A stretch of 64,000 nt of DNA from Zhengitettix transpicula (GCA_037074705.1 JAYJMR010000033.1:17501-81500), one strand, 5' to 3'. Positions 12,848 to 26,386 are shown, counted from the first letter of the stretch. Numbers and translations: made by a program. The notes: generated by a model not told the origin, from the sequence alone.

Positions 12848-13265
12848 TCACAGAAGAGTGTATATATATATACATGTAAAGAAACTTTAGTAGAGAAGAA
12901 ATTAAAATTATAAAATAATTCGATCCGCGGAATATTAATTTGTAAGTTTTGTAAGTTTTTACTAATGTTCGCTTGCAACAGCTATGCTGCGTGCGTGCGG
13001 CGGCGAGGAAGACGTTCGTAGATTACAACGGGCAGTCGTGTTTTTTTTTTTTTTTTTTTTTTGTTTTTTTTTTTTTTTTAACTCACAGAAGAGTGTATAT
13101 ATATATACATGTAAAGAAACTTTAGTAGAGAAGAAATTAAAATTATAAAATAATTCGATCCGCGGAATATTAATTTGTAAGTTTTTACTAATGTTCGCTT
13201 GCAACAGCTATGCTGCGTGCGTGCGGCGGCGAGGAAGACGTTCGTAGATTACAACGGGCAGTCGT

Positions 13266-13305
<40 letters not shown>

Positions 13306-13488
13306 TCACAGAAGAGTGTATATATATATACATGTAAAGAAACTTTAGTAGAGAAGAAATTAAAATTATAAAATAATTCGATCCGCGGAATATTAATTTG
13401 TAAGTTTTTACTAATGTTCGCTTGCAACAGCTATGCTGCGTGCGTGCGGCGGCGAGGAAGACGTTCGTAGATTACAACGGGCAGTCGT

Positions 13489-13530
<42 letters not shown>

Positions 13531-13713
13531 TCACAGAAGAGTGTATATATATATACATGTAAAGAAACTTTAGTAGAGAAGAAATTAAAATTATAAAATA
13601 ATTCGATCCGCGGAATATTAATTTGTAAGTTTTTACTAATGTTCGCTTGCAACAGCTATGCTGCGTGCGTGCGGCGGCGAGGAAGACGTTCGTAGATTAC
13701 AACGGGCAGTCGT

Positions 13714-13755
<42 letters not shown>

Positions 13756-13938
13756 TCACAGAAGAGTGTATATATATATACATGTAAAGAAACTTTAGTA
13801 GAGAAGAAATTAAAATTATAAAATAATTCGATCCGCGGAATATTAATTTGTAAGTTTTTACTAATGTTCGCTTGCAACAGCTATGCTGCGTGCGTGCGGC
13901 GGCGAGGAAGACGTTCGTAGATTACAACGGGCAGTCGT

Positions 13939-13979
<41 letters not shown>

Positions 13980-14162
13980 TCACAGAAGAGTGTATATATA
14001 TATACATGTAAAGAAACTTTAGTAGAGAAGAAATTAAAATTATAAAATAATTCGATCCGCGGAATATTAATTTGTAAGTTTTTACTAATGTTCGCTTGCA
14101 ACAGCTATGCTGCGTGCGTGCGGCGGCGAGGAAGACGTTCGTAGATTACAACGGGCAGTCGT

Positions 14163-14205
<43 letters not shown>

Positions 14206-14388
14206 TCACAGATGAGTGTATATATATATACATGTAAAGAAACTTTAGTAGAGAAGAAATTAAAATTATAAAATAATTCGATCCGCGGAATATTAATTTG
14301 TAAGTTTTTACTAATGTTCGCTTGCAACAGCTATGCTGCGTGCGTGCGGCGGCGAGGAAGACGTTCGTAGATTACAACGGGCAGTCGT

Positions 14389-14431
<43 letters not shown>

Positions 14432-14614
14432 TCACAGAAGAGTGTATATATATATACATGTAAAGAAACTTTAGTAGAGAAGAAATTAAAATTATAAAAT
14501 AATTCGATCCGCGGAATATTAATTTGTAAGTTTTTACTAATGTTCGCTTGCAACAGCTATGCTGCGTGCGTGCGGCGGCGAGGAAGACGTTCGTAGATTA
14601 CAACGGGCAGTCGT

Positions 14615-14655
<41 letters not shown>

Positions 14656-14838
14656 TCACAGAAGAGTGTATATATATATACATGTAAAGAAACTTTAGTA
14701 GAGAAGAAATTAAAATTATAAAATAATTCGATCCGCGGAATATTAATTTGTAAGTTTTTACTAATGTTCGCTTGCAACAGCTATGCTGCGTGCGTGCGGC
14801 GGCGAGGAAGACGTTCGTAGATTACAACGGGCAGTCGT

Positions 14839-14881
<43 letters not shown>

Positions 14882-15064
14882 TCACAGAAGAGTGTATATA
14901 TATATACATGTAAAGAAACTTTAGTAGAGAAGAAATTAAAATTATAAAATAATTCGATCCGCGGAATATTAATTTGTAAGTTTTTACTAATGTTCGCTTG
15001 CAACAGCTATGCTGCGTGCGTGCGGCGGCGAGGAAGACGTTCGTAGATTACAACGGGCAGTCGT

Positions 15065-15107
<43 letters not shown>

Positions 15108-15290
15108 TCACAGAAGAGTGTATATATATATACATGTAAAGAAACTTTAGTAGAGAAGAAATTAAAATTATAAAATAATTCGATCCGCGGAATATTAATT
15201 TGTAAGTTTTTACTAATGTTCGCTTGCAACAGCTATGCTGCGTGCGTGCGGCGGCGAGGAAGACGTTCGTAGATTACAACGGGCAGTCGT

Positions 15291-15336
<46 letters not shown>

Positions 15337-15519
15337 TCACAGAAGAGTGTATATATATATACATGTAAAGAAACTTTAGTAGAGAAGAAATTAAAATTAT
15401 AAAATAATTCGATCCGCGGAATATTAATTTGTAAGTTTTTACTAATGTTCGCTTGCAACAGCTATGCTGCGTGCGTGCGGCGGCGAGGAAGACGTTCGTA
15501 GATTACAACGGGCAGTCGT

Positions 15520-15560
<41 letters not shown>

Positions 15561-15743
15561 TCACAGAAGAGTGTATATATATATACATGTAAAGAAACTT
15601 TAGTAGAGAAGAAATTAAAATTATAAAATAATTCGATCCGCGGAATATTAATTTGTAAGTTTTTACTAATGTTCGCTTGCAACAGCTATGCTGCGTGCGT
15701 GCGGCGGCGAGGAAGACGTTCGTAGATTACAACGGGCAGTCGT

Positions 15744-15789
<46 letters not shown>

Positions 15790-15972
15790 TCACAGAAGAG
15801 TGTATATATATATACATGTAAAGAAACTTTAGTAGAGAAGAAATTAAAATTATAAAATAATTCGATCCGCGGAATATTAATTTGTAAGTTTTTACTAATG
15901 TTCGCTTGCAACAGCTATGCTGCGTGCGTGCGGCGGCGAGGAAGACGTTCGTAGATTACAACGGGCAGTCGT

Positions 15973-16019
<47 letters not shown>

Positions 16020-16202
16020 TCACAGAAGAGTGTATATATATATACATGTAAAGAAACTTTAGTAGAGAAGAAATTAAAATTATAAAATAATTCGATCCGC
16101 GGAATATTAATTTGTAAGTTTTTACTAATGTTCGCTTGCAACAGCTATGCTGCGTGCGTGCGGCGGCGAGGAAGACGTTCGTAGATTACAACGGGCAGTC
16201 GT

Positions 16203-16247
<45 letters not shown>

Positions 16248-16435
16248 TCACAGAAGAGTGTATATATATATACATGTAAAGAAACTTTAGTAGAGAAGAA
16301 ATTAAAATTATAAAATAATTCGATCCGCGGAATATTAATTTGTAAGTTTTTACTAATGTTCGCTTGCAACAGCTATGCTGCGTGCGTGCGGCGGCGAGGA
16401 AGACGTTCGTAGATTACAACGGGCAGTCGTGTTTT
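3325..16435. repeat. 225-bp satellite array, segment B (about 58 units)
   Basis: Uninterrupted head-to-tail satellite between U2 blocks 1 and 2. It starts with 33 T against block 1 and ends in TTTT against block 2. T-run length is notably variable: 50 T near 4236-4285 but only 23 T at 5158-5180. The second unit has TA x7 instead of TA x6 in its TA run (about 3599-3612), a mark shared with the same unit after block 2. Single-copy variants include duplications at 10942-10955 and 12942-12959, a G inside a T run at 13063, and substitutions at 8453, 10371, 11069 and 14213. Confidence 0.97.
12942..12959. repeat. 9-bp internal duplication in one satellite unit
   Basis: GTAAGTTTT occurs twice in a row (12942-12950 and 12951-12959) where other units have it once. 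This is a typical slippage product and useful as a unique landmark in the array. Confidence 0.9.
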
Positions 16436-17008
16436 GCGATGGCCGCCCAAGAGGCGCTCTGCTAGGTGGAATAAACGTATATTGCATACATTGTTTATAA
16501 ATGTATATCGAAATCCAGACGTCGGTATTTTACGTCTAAATTATAATAAAACCGAGATAGATTTATGGGAAAGTGACAGAATTAAAAGAGGCTTTAACGG
16601 CAACGAACCCCTGTTTTCAATATAGCTACGCAGTTTCCGTCAACAACGAATATTAATTACACTTCCTTTGAGCCGAAAGAAATGAGCGGAAAAAGTACGA
16701 TGTTTTGAATACATATGTATCAGATACATATTCGTAAAAGGCGCGTTATCCTATCGTACTTGCGTGCGTGCGTGCGGCGGCGACGACGACGTTCGCGAAA
16801 TACAAAAGATATATAGGGAGCGTGGTCCAGCTGGTGGCCACGGACAACGGCTTCTCCCGGAAAATTACTTGTACTCGCTGGTGCCCGGTCCTGCCTGCGA
16901 GAAGATGATTGCCGAGAGAGGTGAATCCTGTACTGGATGCGAAATCGCAGTTATTTCAAAATTTACCTGCCTTCCAACTCAATATTTGATACGTCAGAAT
17001 GTTAAACT

Positions 17009-17017
17009 TCTTTCTTT
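17009..17017 (-). promoter_or_regulatory. Candidate snRNA 3' box, block 2
   Basis: AAAGAAAGA on the U2 strand, 17 nt beyond the U2 3' end, identical in sequence and spacing to the block 1 element. The GTTT half of the vertebrate consensus is missing. Confidence 0.35.
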
Positions 17018-17033
17018 GTTTGAATTTCAATAA

Positions 17034-17222
17034 GGTGGGCCGATCCCGGCGATACTGCAAAGCCGGGCCAACCCGTGACAGATGTGGAGCAAGCTCCTAA
17101 CACTCCGTCATTTTCCAAAAATGAGTTTAATATTCTGGTGGTGCGATGCACCACGTATCAGATATTAAGCTGATAAGAACAGATACTACACTTTGATCTT
17201 AGCCAAAAGGCCGAGAAGCGAT
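17034..17222 (-). ncRNA. U2: U2 spliceosomal snRNA, copy 2
   Basis: 189-nt minus-strand U2 snRNA in which I see no difference from the first copy. It retains the 5' ATCGCTTCTCGGCC end, branch-point recognition GTAGTA, the perfect hairpin in the stem-loop II region, Sm site ATTTTTGG and the stem-loop IV loop TTTGCAGTATC. The full upstream region (candidate PSEA, TATA/PSEB-like box) and downstream 3' box candidate are present at the same distances. It is probably functional. With identical RNA sequence, reads cannot tell its expression from that of the other copies. Confidence 0.97.
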
Positions 17223-17245
17223 AAAGATTCCTCGATCGGGACGGT

Positions 17246-17253
17246 CTTTTATT
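17246..17253 (-). promoter_or_regulatory. TATA/PSEB-like box of U2, block 2
   Basis: AATAAAAG at -31 to -24 of the second U2 gene, unchanged from block 1. Position-based call. Confidence 0.4.
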
Positions 17254-17260
17254 CCGGACA

Positions 17261-17281
17261 CCATTGTAATCAACGGGGAGC
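17261..17281 (-). promoter_or_regulatory. Candidate PSEA of U2, block 2
   Basis: GCTCCCCGTTGATTACAATG at -59 to -39 on the U2 strand. Same sequence and position as in block 1. Called from position and partial likeness to the insect PSEA. Confidence 0.45.
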
Positions 17282-17807
17282 ATTGTTAAATGTTTCTGCG
17301 GCAATACGTCGAAACACGCGGTCCCCGCGAAACGCCTGAAATCCTGATCGGAAAGTGAGGTCAACCGTCGAATGCTTAAATATCGCGGGAAAGGAAACAA
17401 TTGGCTTCAAAGATAAAAATATTTGAAATGTATCAACAGTTTTATTGTTACAGTACGTCCCCACCTAGCGGCACTTACCTGCACTCGCTGCAGGGTGATA
17501 CGTAAATGTAAGAGAAAAAAATTAAATTCCTCACGTAAACACACGAGTTCCGTCAAATTGAGCAAAAAAGAAATGACGTCGTCTAAGAAACGAATAGACA
17601 GTCAGAGTTCGGTGCGAATTAAGTGGAATTGATAACGGTTACAATTTTTCACGTTGACGTTTCCATTGTTACGCGGTCTTTGTAAACAAAGTTAATATTT
17701 GTCTTTAAACAGTACGCGCTCACATGTACGCGACATTTAAAAATTTTCCCCATTTTTTAAATATATATTTATTTATTTAAATATATATAGAAGTAAAAAA
17801 AAATGGT

Positions 17808-17850
<43 letters not shown>

Positions 17851-18033
17851 TCACAGAAGAGTGTATATATATATACATGTAAAGAAACTTTAGTAGAGAA
17901 GAAATTAAAATTATAAAATAATTCGATCCGCGGAATATTAATTTGTAAGTTTTTACTAATGTTCGCTTGCAACAGCTATGCTGCGTGCGTGCGGCGGCGA
18001 GGAAGACGTTCGTAGATTACAACGGGCAGTCGT

Positions 18034-18078
<45 letters not shown>

Positions 18079-18263
18079 TCACAGAAGAGTGTATATATAT
18101 ATATACATGTAAAGAAACTTTAGTAGAGAAGAAATTAAAATTATAAAATAATTCGATCCGCGGAATATTAATTTGTAAGTTTTTACTAATGTTCGCTTGC
18201 AACAGCTATGCTGCGTGCGTGCGGCGGCGAGGAAGACGTTCGTAGATTACAACGGGCAGTCGT

Positions 18264-18311
<48 letters not shown>

Positions 18312-18494
18312 TCACAGAAGAGTGTATATATATATACATGTAAAGAAACTTTAGTAGAGAAGAAATTAAAATTATAAAATAATTCGATCCGCGGAATATT
18401 AATTTGTAAGTTTTTACTAATGTTCGCTTGCAACAGCTATGCTGCGTGCGTGCGGCGGCGAGGAAGACGTTCGTAGATTACAACGGGCAGTCGT

Positions 18495-18540
<46 letters not shown>

Positions 18541-18728
18541 TCACAGAAGAGTGTATATATATATACATGTAAAGAAACTTTAGTAGAGAAGAAATTAAAA
18601 TTATAAAATAATTCGATCCGCGGAATATTAATTTGTAAGTTTTTACTAATGTTCGCTTGCAACAGCTATGCTGCGTGCGTGCGGCGGCGAGGCGAGGAAG
18701 ACGTTCGTAGATTACAACGGGCAGTCGT

Positions 18729-18773
<45 letters not shown>

Positions 18774-18949
18774 TCACAGAAGAGTGTATATATATATACA
18801 TGTAAAGAAACTTTAGTAGAGAAGAAATTAAAATTATAAAATAATTCGATCCGCGGAATATTAATTTGTAAGTTTTTACTAATGTTCACAGCTATGCTGC
18901 GTGCGTGCGGCGGCGAGGAAGACGTTCGTAGATTACAACGGGCAGTCGT

Positions 18950-18992
<43 letters not shown>

Positions 18993-19175
18993 TCACAGAA
19001 GAGTGTATATATATATACATGTAAAGAAACTTTAGTAGAGAAGAAATTAAAATTATAAAATAATTCGATCCGCGGAATATTAATTTGTAAGTTTTTACTA
19101 ATGTTCGCTTGCAACAGCTATGCTGCGTGCGTGCGGCGGCGAGGAAGACGTTCGTAGATTACAACGGGCAGTCGT

Positions 19176-19220
<45 letters not shown>

Positions 19221-19403
19221 TCACAGAAGAGTGTATATATATATACATGTAAAGAAACTTTAGTAGAGAAGAAATTAAAATTATAAAATAATTCGATCCG
19301 CGGAATATTAATTTGTAAGTTTTTACTAATGTTCGCTTGCAACAGCTATGCTGCGTGCGTGCGGCGGCGAGGAAGACGTTCGTAGATTACAACGGGCAGT
19401 CGT

Positions 19404-19446
<43 letters not shown>

Positions 19447-19629
19447 TCACAGAAGAGTGTATATATATATACATGTAAAGAAACTTTAGTAGAGAAGAAA
19501 TTAAAATTATAAAATAATTCGATCCGCGGAATATTAATTTGTAAGTTTTTACTAATGTTCGCTTGCAACAGCTATGCTGCGTGCGTGCGGCGGCGAGGAA
19601 GACGTTCGTAGATTACAACGGGCAGTCGT

Positions 19630-19673
<44 letters not shown>

Positions 19674-19856
19674 TCACAGAAGAGTGTATATATATATACA
19701 TGTAAAGAAACTTTAGTAGAGAAGAAATTAAAATTATAAAATAATTCGATCCGCGGAATATTAATTTGTAAGTTTTTACTAATGTTCGCTTGCAACAGCT
19801 ATGCTGCGTGCGTGCGGCGGCGAGGAAGACGTTCGTAGATTACAACGGGCAGTCGT

Positions 19857-19899
<43 letters not shown>

Positions 19900-19979
19900 T
19901 CACAGAAGAGTGTATATATATATACATGTAAAGAAACTTTAGTAGAGAAGAAATTAAAATTATAAAATAATTCGATCCG

Positions 19980-20342
19980 TTTAGTAGGAAGAAATTTAAA
20001 ATTATAATATAATTCGATTCCGCGGAAATATTAATTGTAAGTTTTTACTAATGTTTCGCTTGGCAACAGCTATAGCTGCGTGCGTGCGGCGGCTGAGGGA
20101 AGTCGTTCGTAGATTACAACGGCATCCGTGTTTTTTTTTTTTTTTTTTTTTTTTTTTAACTCACAGAAGAGTGTATAATAAAATACATGTAAAAGAAACT
20201 TTAGTAGAGAAGAAATTAAAATTATAAAATAATTCGATCCGCGAATATTAATTGTATGTTTTTACTAATGTTCGCTTGCAACAGCTATGCTGCGTGCGTG
20301 CGGCGGCGAGGAGACGTTCGTTAGATTACAACGGGCAGTCGT

Positions 20343-20380
<38 letters not shown>

Positions 20381-20565
20381 TCACAGAAGAGTGTATATAT
20401 ATATACATGTAAAGAACTTTAGTAGAGAAAGAACTAAAATTATAAAATAATTCGATCCGCGGAATATTAATTTGTAAGTTTTTACTAATGTTCGCTTGCC
20501 AACAGCTATGGCTGCGTTGCGTGCGGCGGCGAGGAAGACGTTCGTAGATTACAACGGGCAGTCGT

Positions 20566-20609
<44 letters not shown>

Positions 20610-20617
20610 TCACAGAA
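19980..20617. other. Degraded satellite stretch, probable uncorrected sequence
   Basis: Roughly three satellite units with many single-base insertions, deletions and substitutions. At 19979/19980 the sequence jumps back within the unit, from GATCCG to TTTAGTAGG, then continues with errors such as GATTCCGCGGAAATATTAATTG and GTGTATAATAAAATAC. At its right end, near 20613, it lacks part of GAGTGTATATA before returning to perfect satellite. Homopolymer-type indels between otherwise near-perfect neighbours are the signature of raw long-read sequence or a forced assembly join. A genuinely decayed island is the alternative. Confidence 0.8.
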
Positions 20618-20781
20618 TATATACATGTAAAGAAACTTTAGTAGAGAAGAAATTAAAATTATAAAATAATTCGATCCGCGGAATATTAATTTGTAAGTTT
20701 TTACTAATGTTCGCTTGCAACAGCTATGCTGCGTGCGTGCGGCGGCGAGGAAGACGTTCGTAGATTACAACGGGCAGTCGT

Positions 20782-20822
<41 letters not shown>

Positions 20823-21005
20823 TCACAGAAGAGTGTATATATATATACATGTAAAGAAACTTTAGTAGAGAAGAAATTAAAATTATAAAATAATTCGATC
20901 CGCGGAATATTAATTTGTAAGTTTTTACTAATGTTCGCTTGCAACAGCTATGCTGCGTGCGTGCGGCGGCGAGGAAGACGTTCGTAGATTACAACGGGCA
21001 GTCGT

Positions 21006-21046
<41 letters not shown>

Positions 21047-21229
21047 TCACAGAAGAGTGTATATATATATACATGTAAAGAAACTTTAGTAGAGAAGAAA
21101 TTAAAATTATAAAATAATTCGATCCGCGGAATATTAATTTGTAAGTTTTTACTAATGTTCGCTTGCAACAGCTATGCTGCGTGCGTGCGGCGGCGAGGAA
21201 GACGTTCGTAGATTACAACGGGCAGTCGT

Positions 21230-21268
<39 letters not shown>

Positions 21269-21451
21269 TCACAGAAGAGTGTATATATATATACATGTAA
21301 AGAAACTTTAGTAGAGAAGAAATTAAAATTATAAAATAATTCGATCCGCGGAATATTAATTTGTAAGTTTTTACTAATGTTCGCTTGCAACAGCTATGCT
21401 GCGTGCGTGCGGCGGCGAGGAAGACGTTCGTAGATTACAACGGGCAGTCGT

Positions 21452-21491
<40 letters not shown>

Positions 21492-21674
21492 TCACAGAAG
21501 AGTGTATATATATATACATGTAAAGAAACTTTAGTAGAGAAGAAATTAAAATTATAAAATAATTCGATCCGCGGAATATTAATTTGTAAGTTTTTACTAA
21601 TGTTCGCTTGCAACAGCTATGCTGCGTGCGTGCGGCGGCGAGGAAGACGTTCGTAGATTACAACGGGCAGTCGT

Positions 21675-21715
<41 letters not shown>

Positions 21716-21898
21716 TCACAGAAGAGTGTATATATATATACATGTAAAGAAACTTTAGTAGAGAAGAAATTAAAATTATAAAATAATTCGATCCGCGGAA
21801 TATTAATTTGTAAGTTTTTACTAATGTTCGCTTGCAACAGCTATGCTGCGTGCGTGCGGCGGCGAGGAAGACGTTCGTAGATTACAACGGGCAGTCGT

Positions 21899-21938
<40 letters not shown>

Positions 21939-22121
21939 TCACAGAAGAGTGTATATATATATACATGTAAAGAAACTTTAGTAGAGAAGAAATTAAAATT
22001 ATAAAATAATTCGATCCGCGGAATATTAATTTGTAAGTTTTTACTAATGTTCGCTTGCAACAGCTATGCTGCGTGCGTGCGGCGGCGAGGAAGACGTTCG
22101 TAGATTACAACGGGCAGTCGT

Positions 22122-22163
<42 letters not shown>

Positions 22164-22346
22164 TCACAGAAGAGTGTATATATATATACATGTAAAGAAA
22201 CTTTAGTAGAGAAGAAATTAAAATTATAAAATAATTCGATCCGCGGAATATTAATTTGTAAGTTTTTACTAATGTTCGCTTGCAACAGCTATGCTGCGTG
22301 CGTGCGGCGGCGAGGAAGACGTTCGTAGATTACAACGGGCAGTCGT

Positions 22347-22387
<41 letters not shown>

Positions 22388-22570
22388 TCACAGAAGAGTG
22401 TATATATATATACATGTAAAGAAACTTTAGTAGAGAAGAAATTAAAATTATAAAATAATTCGATCCGCGGAATATTAATTTGTAAGTTTTTACTAATGTT
22501 CGCTTGCAACAGCTATGCTGCGTGCGTGCGGCGGCGAGGAAGACGTTCGTAGATTACAACGGGCAGTCGT

Positions 22571-22612
<42 letters not shown>

Positions 22613-22795
22613 TCACAGAAGAGTGTATATATATATACATGTAAAGAAACTTTAGTAGAGAAGAAATTAAAATTATAAAATAATTCGATCCGCGGAATAT
22701 TAATTTGTAAGTTTTTACTAATGTTCGCTTGCAACAGCTATGCTGCGTGCGTGCGGCGGCGAGGAAGACGTTCGTAGATTACAACGGGCAGTCGT

Positions 22796-22836
<41 letters not shown>

Positions 22837-23019
22837 TCACAGAAGAGTGTATATATATATACATGTAAAGAAACTTTAGTAGAGAAGAAATTAAAATTAT
22901 AAAATAATTCGATCCGCGGAATATTAATTTGTAAGTTTTTACTAATGTTCGCTTGCAACAGCTATGCTGCGTGCGTGCGGCGGCGAGGAAGACGTTCGTA
23001 GATTACAACGGGCAGTCGT

Positions 23020-23061
<42 letters not shown>

Positions 23062-23244
23062 TCACAGAAGAGTGTATATATATATACATGTAAAGAAACT
23101 TTAGTAGAGAAGAAATTAAAATTATAAAATAATTCGATCCGCGGAATATTAATTTGTAAGTTTTTACTAATGTTCGCTTGCAACAGCTATGCTGCGTGCG
23201 TGCGGCGGCGAGGAAGACGTTCGTAGATTACAACGGGCAGTCGT

Positions 23245-23286
<42 letters not shown>

Positions 23287-23469
23287 TCACAGAAGAGTGT
23301 ATATATATATACATGTAAAGAAACTTTAGTAGAGAAGAAATTAAAATTATAAAATAATTCGATCCGCGGAATATTAATTTGTAAGTTTTTACTAATGTTC
23401 GCTTGCAACAGCTATGCTGCGTGCGTGCGGCGGCGAGGAAGACGTTCGTAGATTACAACGGGCAGTCGT

Positions 23470-23510
<41 letters not shown>

Positions 23511-23693
23511 TCACAGAAGAGTGTATATATATATACATGTAAAGAAACTTTAGTAGAGAAGAAATTAAAATTATAAAATAATTCGATCCGCGGAATATTA
23601 ATTTGTAAGTTTTTACTAATGTTCGCTTGCAACAGCTATGCTGCGTGCGTGCGGCGGCGAGGAAGACGTTCGTAGATTACAACGGGCAGTCGT

Positions 23694-23734
<41 letters not shown>

Positions 23735-23917
23735 TCACAGAAGAGTGTATATATATATACATGTAAAGAAACTTTAGTAGAGAAGAAATTAAAATTATAA
23801 AATAATTCGATCCGCGGAATATTAATTTGTAAGTTTTTACTAATGTTCGCTTGCAACAGCTATGCTGCGTGCGTGCGGCGGCGAGGAAGACGTTCGTAGA
23901 TTACAACGGGCAGTCGT

Positions 23918-23956
<39 letters not shown>

Positions 23957-24139
23957 TCACAGAAGAGTGTATATATATATACATGTAAAGAAACTTTAGT
24001 AGAGAAGAAATTAAAATTATAAAATAATTCGATCCGCGGAATATTAATTTGTAAGTTTTTACTAATGTTCGCTTGCAACAGCTATGCTGCGTGCGTGCGG
24101 CGGCGAGGAAGACGTTCGTAGATTACAACGGGCAGTCGT

Positions 24140-24179
<40 letters not shown>

Positions 24180-24300
24180 TCACAGAAGAGTGTATATATA
24201 TATACATGTAAAGAAACTTTAGTAGAGAAGAAATTAAAATTATAAAATAATTCGATCCGCGGAATATTAATTTGTAAGTTTTTACTAATGTTCGCTTGCA

Positions 24301-24362
24301 ACAGCTATGCTGCGTGCGTGCGGCGGCGAGGAAGACGTTCGTAGATTACAACGGGCAGTCGT

Positions 24363-24403
<41 letters not shown>

Positions 24404-24586
24404 TCACAGAAGAGTGTATATATATATACATGTAAAGAAACTTTAGTAGAGAAGAAATTAAAATTATAAAATAATTCGATCCGCGGAATATTAATTTGTA
24501 AGTTTTTACTAATGTTCGCTTGCAACAGCTATGCTGCGTGCGTGCGGCGGCGAGGAAGACGTTCGTAGATTACAACGGGCAGTCGT

Positions 24587-24628
<42 letters not shown>

Positions 24629-24811
24629 TCACAGAAGAGTGTATATATATATACATGTAAAGAAACTTTAGTAGAGAAGAAATTAAAATTATAAAATAAT
24701 TCGATCCGCGGAATATTAATTTGTAAGTTTTTACTAATGTTCGCTTGCAACAGCTATGCTGCGTGCGTGCGGCGGCGAGGAAGACGTTCGTAGATTACAA
24801 CGGGCAGTCGT

Positions 24812-24854
<43 letters not shown>

Positions 24855-25037
24855 TCACAGAAGAGTGTATATATATATACATGTAAAGAAACTTTAGTAG
24901 AGAAGAAATTAAAATTATAAAATAATTCGATCCGCGGAATATTAATTTGTAAGTTTTTACTAATGTTCGCTTGCAACAGCTATGCTGCGTGCGTGCGGCG
25001 GCGAGGAAGACGTTCGTAGATTACAACGGGCAGTCGT

Positions 25038-25079
<42 letters not shown>

Positions 25080-25262
25080 TCACAGAAGAGTGTATATATA
25101 TATACATGTAAAGAAACTTTAGTAGAGAAGAAATTAAAATTATAAAATAATTCGATCCGCGGAATATTAATTTGTAAGTTTTTACTAATGTTCGCTTGCA
25201 ACAGCTATGCTGCGTGCGTGCGGCGGCGAGGAAGACGTTCGTAGATTACAACGGGCAGTCGT

Positions 25263-25303
<41 letters not shown>

Positions 25304-25486
25304 TCACAGAAGAGTGTATATATATATACATGTAAAGAAACTTTAGTAGAGAAGAAATTAAAATTATAAAATAATTCGATCCGCGGAATATTAATTTGTA
25401 AGTTTTTACTAATGTTCGCTTGCAACAGCTATGCTGCGTGCGTGCGGCGGCGAGGAAGACGTTCGTAGATTACAACGGGCAGTCGT

Positions 25487-25528
<42 letters not shown>

Positions 25529-25711
25529 TCACAGAAGAGTGTATATATATATACATGTAAAGAAACTTTAGTAGAGAAGAAATTAAAATTATAAAATAAT
25601 TCGATCCGCGGAATATTAATTTGTAAGTTTTTACTAATGTTCGCTTGCAACAGCTATGCTGCGTGCGTGCGGCGGCGAGGAAGACGTTCGTAGATTACAA
25701 CGGGCAGTCGT

Positions 25712-25754
<43 letters not shown>

Positions 25755-25937
25755 TCACAGAAGAGTGTATATATATATACATGTAAAGAAACTTTAGTAG
25801 AGAAGAAATTAAAATTATAAAATAATTCGATCCGCGGAATATTAATTTGTAAGTTTTTACTAATGTTCGCTTGCAACAGCTATGCTGCGTGCGTGCGGCG
25901 GCGAGGAAGACGTTCGTAGATTACAACGGGCAGTCGT

Positions 25938-25979
<42 letters not shown>

Positions 25980-26100
25980 TCACAGAAGAGTGTATATATA
26001 TATACATGTAAAGAAACTTTAGTAGAGAAGAAATTAAAATTATAAAATAATTCGATCCGCGGAATATTAATTTGTAAGTTTTTACTAATGTTCGCTTGCA
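24301..26100. repeat. Exact 900-bp four-unit higher-order repeat, two copies
   Basis: 24301-25200 and 25201-26100 appear identical base for base. Successive AACTCACAG landmarks fall at 24401, 24626, 24852, 25077, 25301 and then 25526, 25752, 25977, 26201, so the unit-length pattern 225-226-225-224 is repeated exactly. This shows that blocks of four units were duplicated together. An assembly duplication would look the same. Confidence 0.8.
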
Positions 26101-26162
26101 ACAGCTATGCTGCGTGCGTGCGGCGGCGAGGAAGACGTTCGTAGATTACAACGGGCAGTCGT

Positions 26163-26203
<41 letters not shown>

Positions 26204-26386
26204 TCACAGAAGAGTGTATATATATATACATGTAAAGAAACTTTAGTAGAGAAGAAATTAAAATTATAAAATAATTCGATCCGCGGAATATTAATTTGTA
26301 AGTTTTTACTAATGTTCGCTTGCAACAGCTATGCTGCGTGCGTGCGGCGGCGAGGAAGACGTTCGTAGATTACAACGGGCAGTCGT

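Larger units (their letters stand above)
16436..17810 (-). repeat. U2 snRNA block 2 (1375-bp higher-order repeat unit)
   Basis: Second copy of the U2 block, 14,486 bp after block 1, with the same junctions to the satellite (TTTT on the left, ATGGTGGA then 37 T on the right). It matches block 1 apart from C at 16995. It carries the same palindrome (16707-16733), U2 gene, candidate promoter elements, consensus 5' splice-site sequence (17473-17482) and AT-rich right edge. The flanking stretches 16436-17008 and 17282-17810 hold no gene I can support. Confidence 0.93.
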
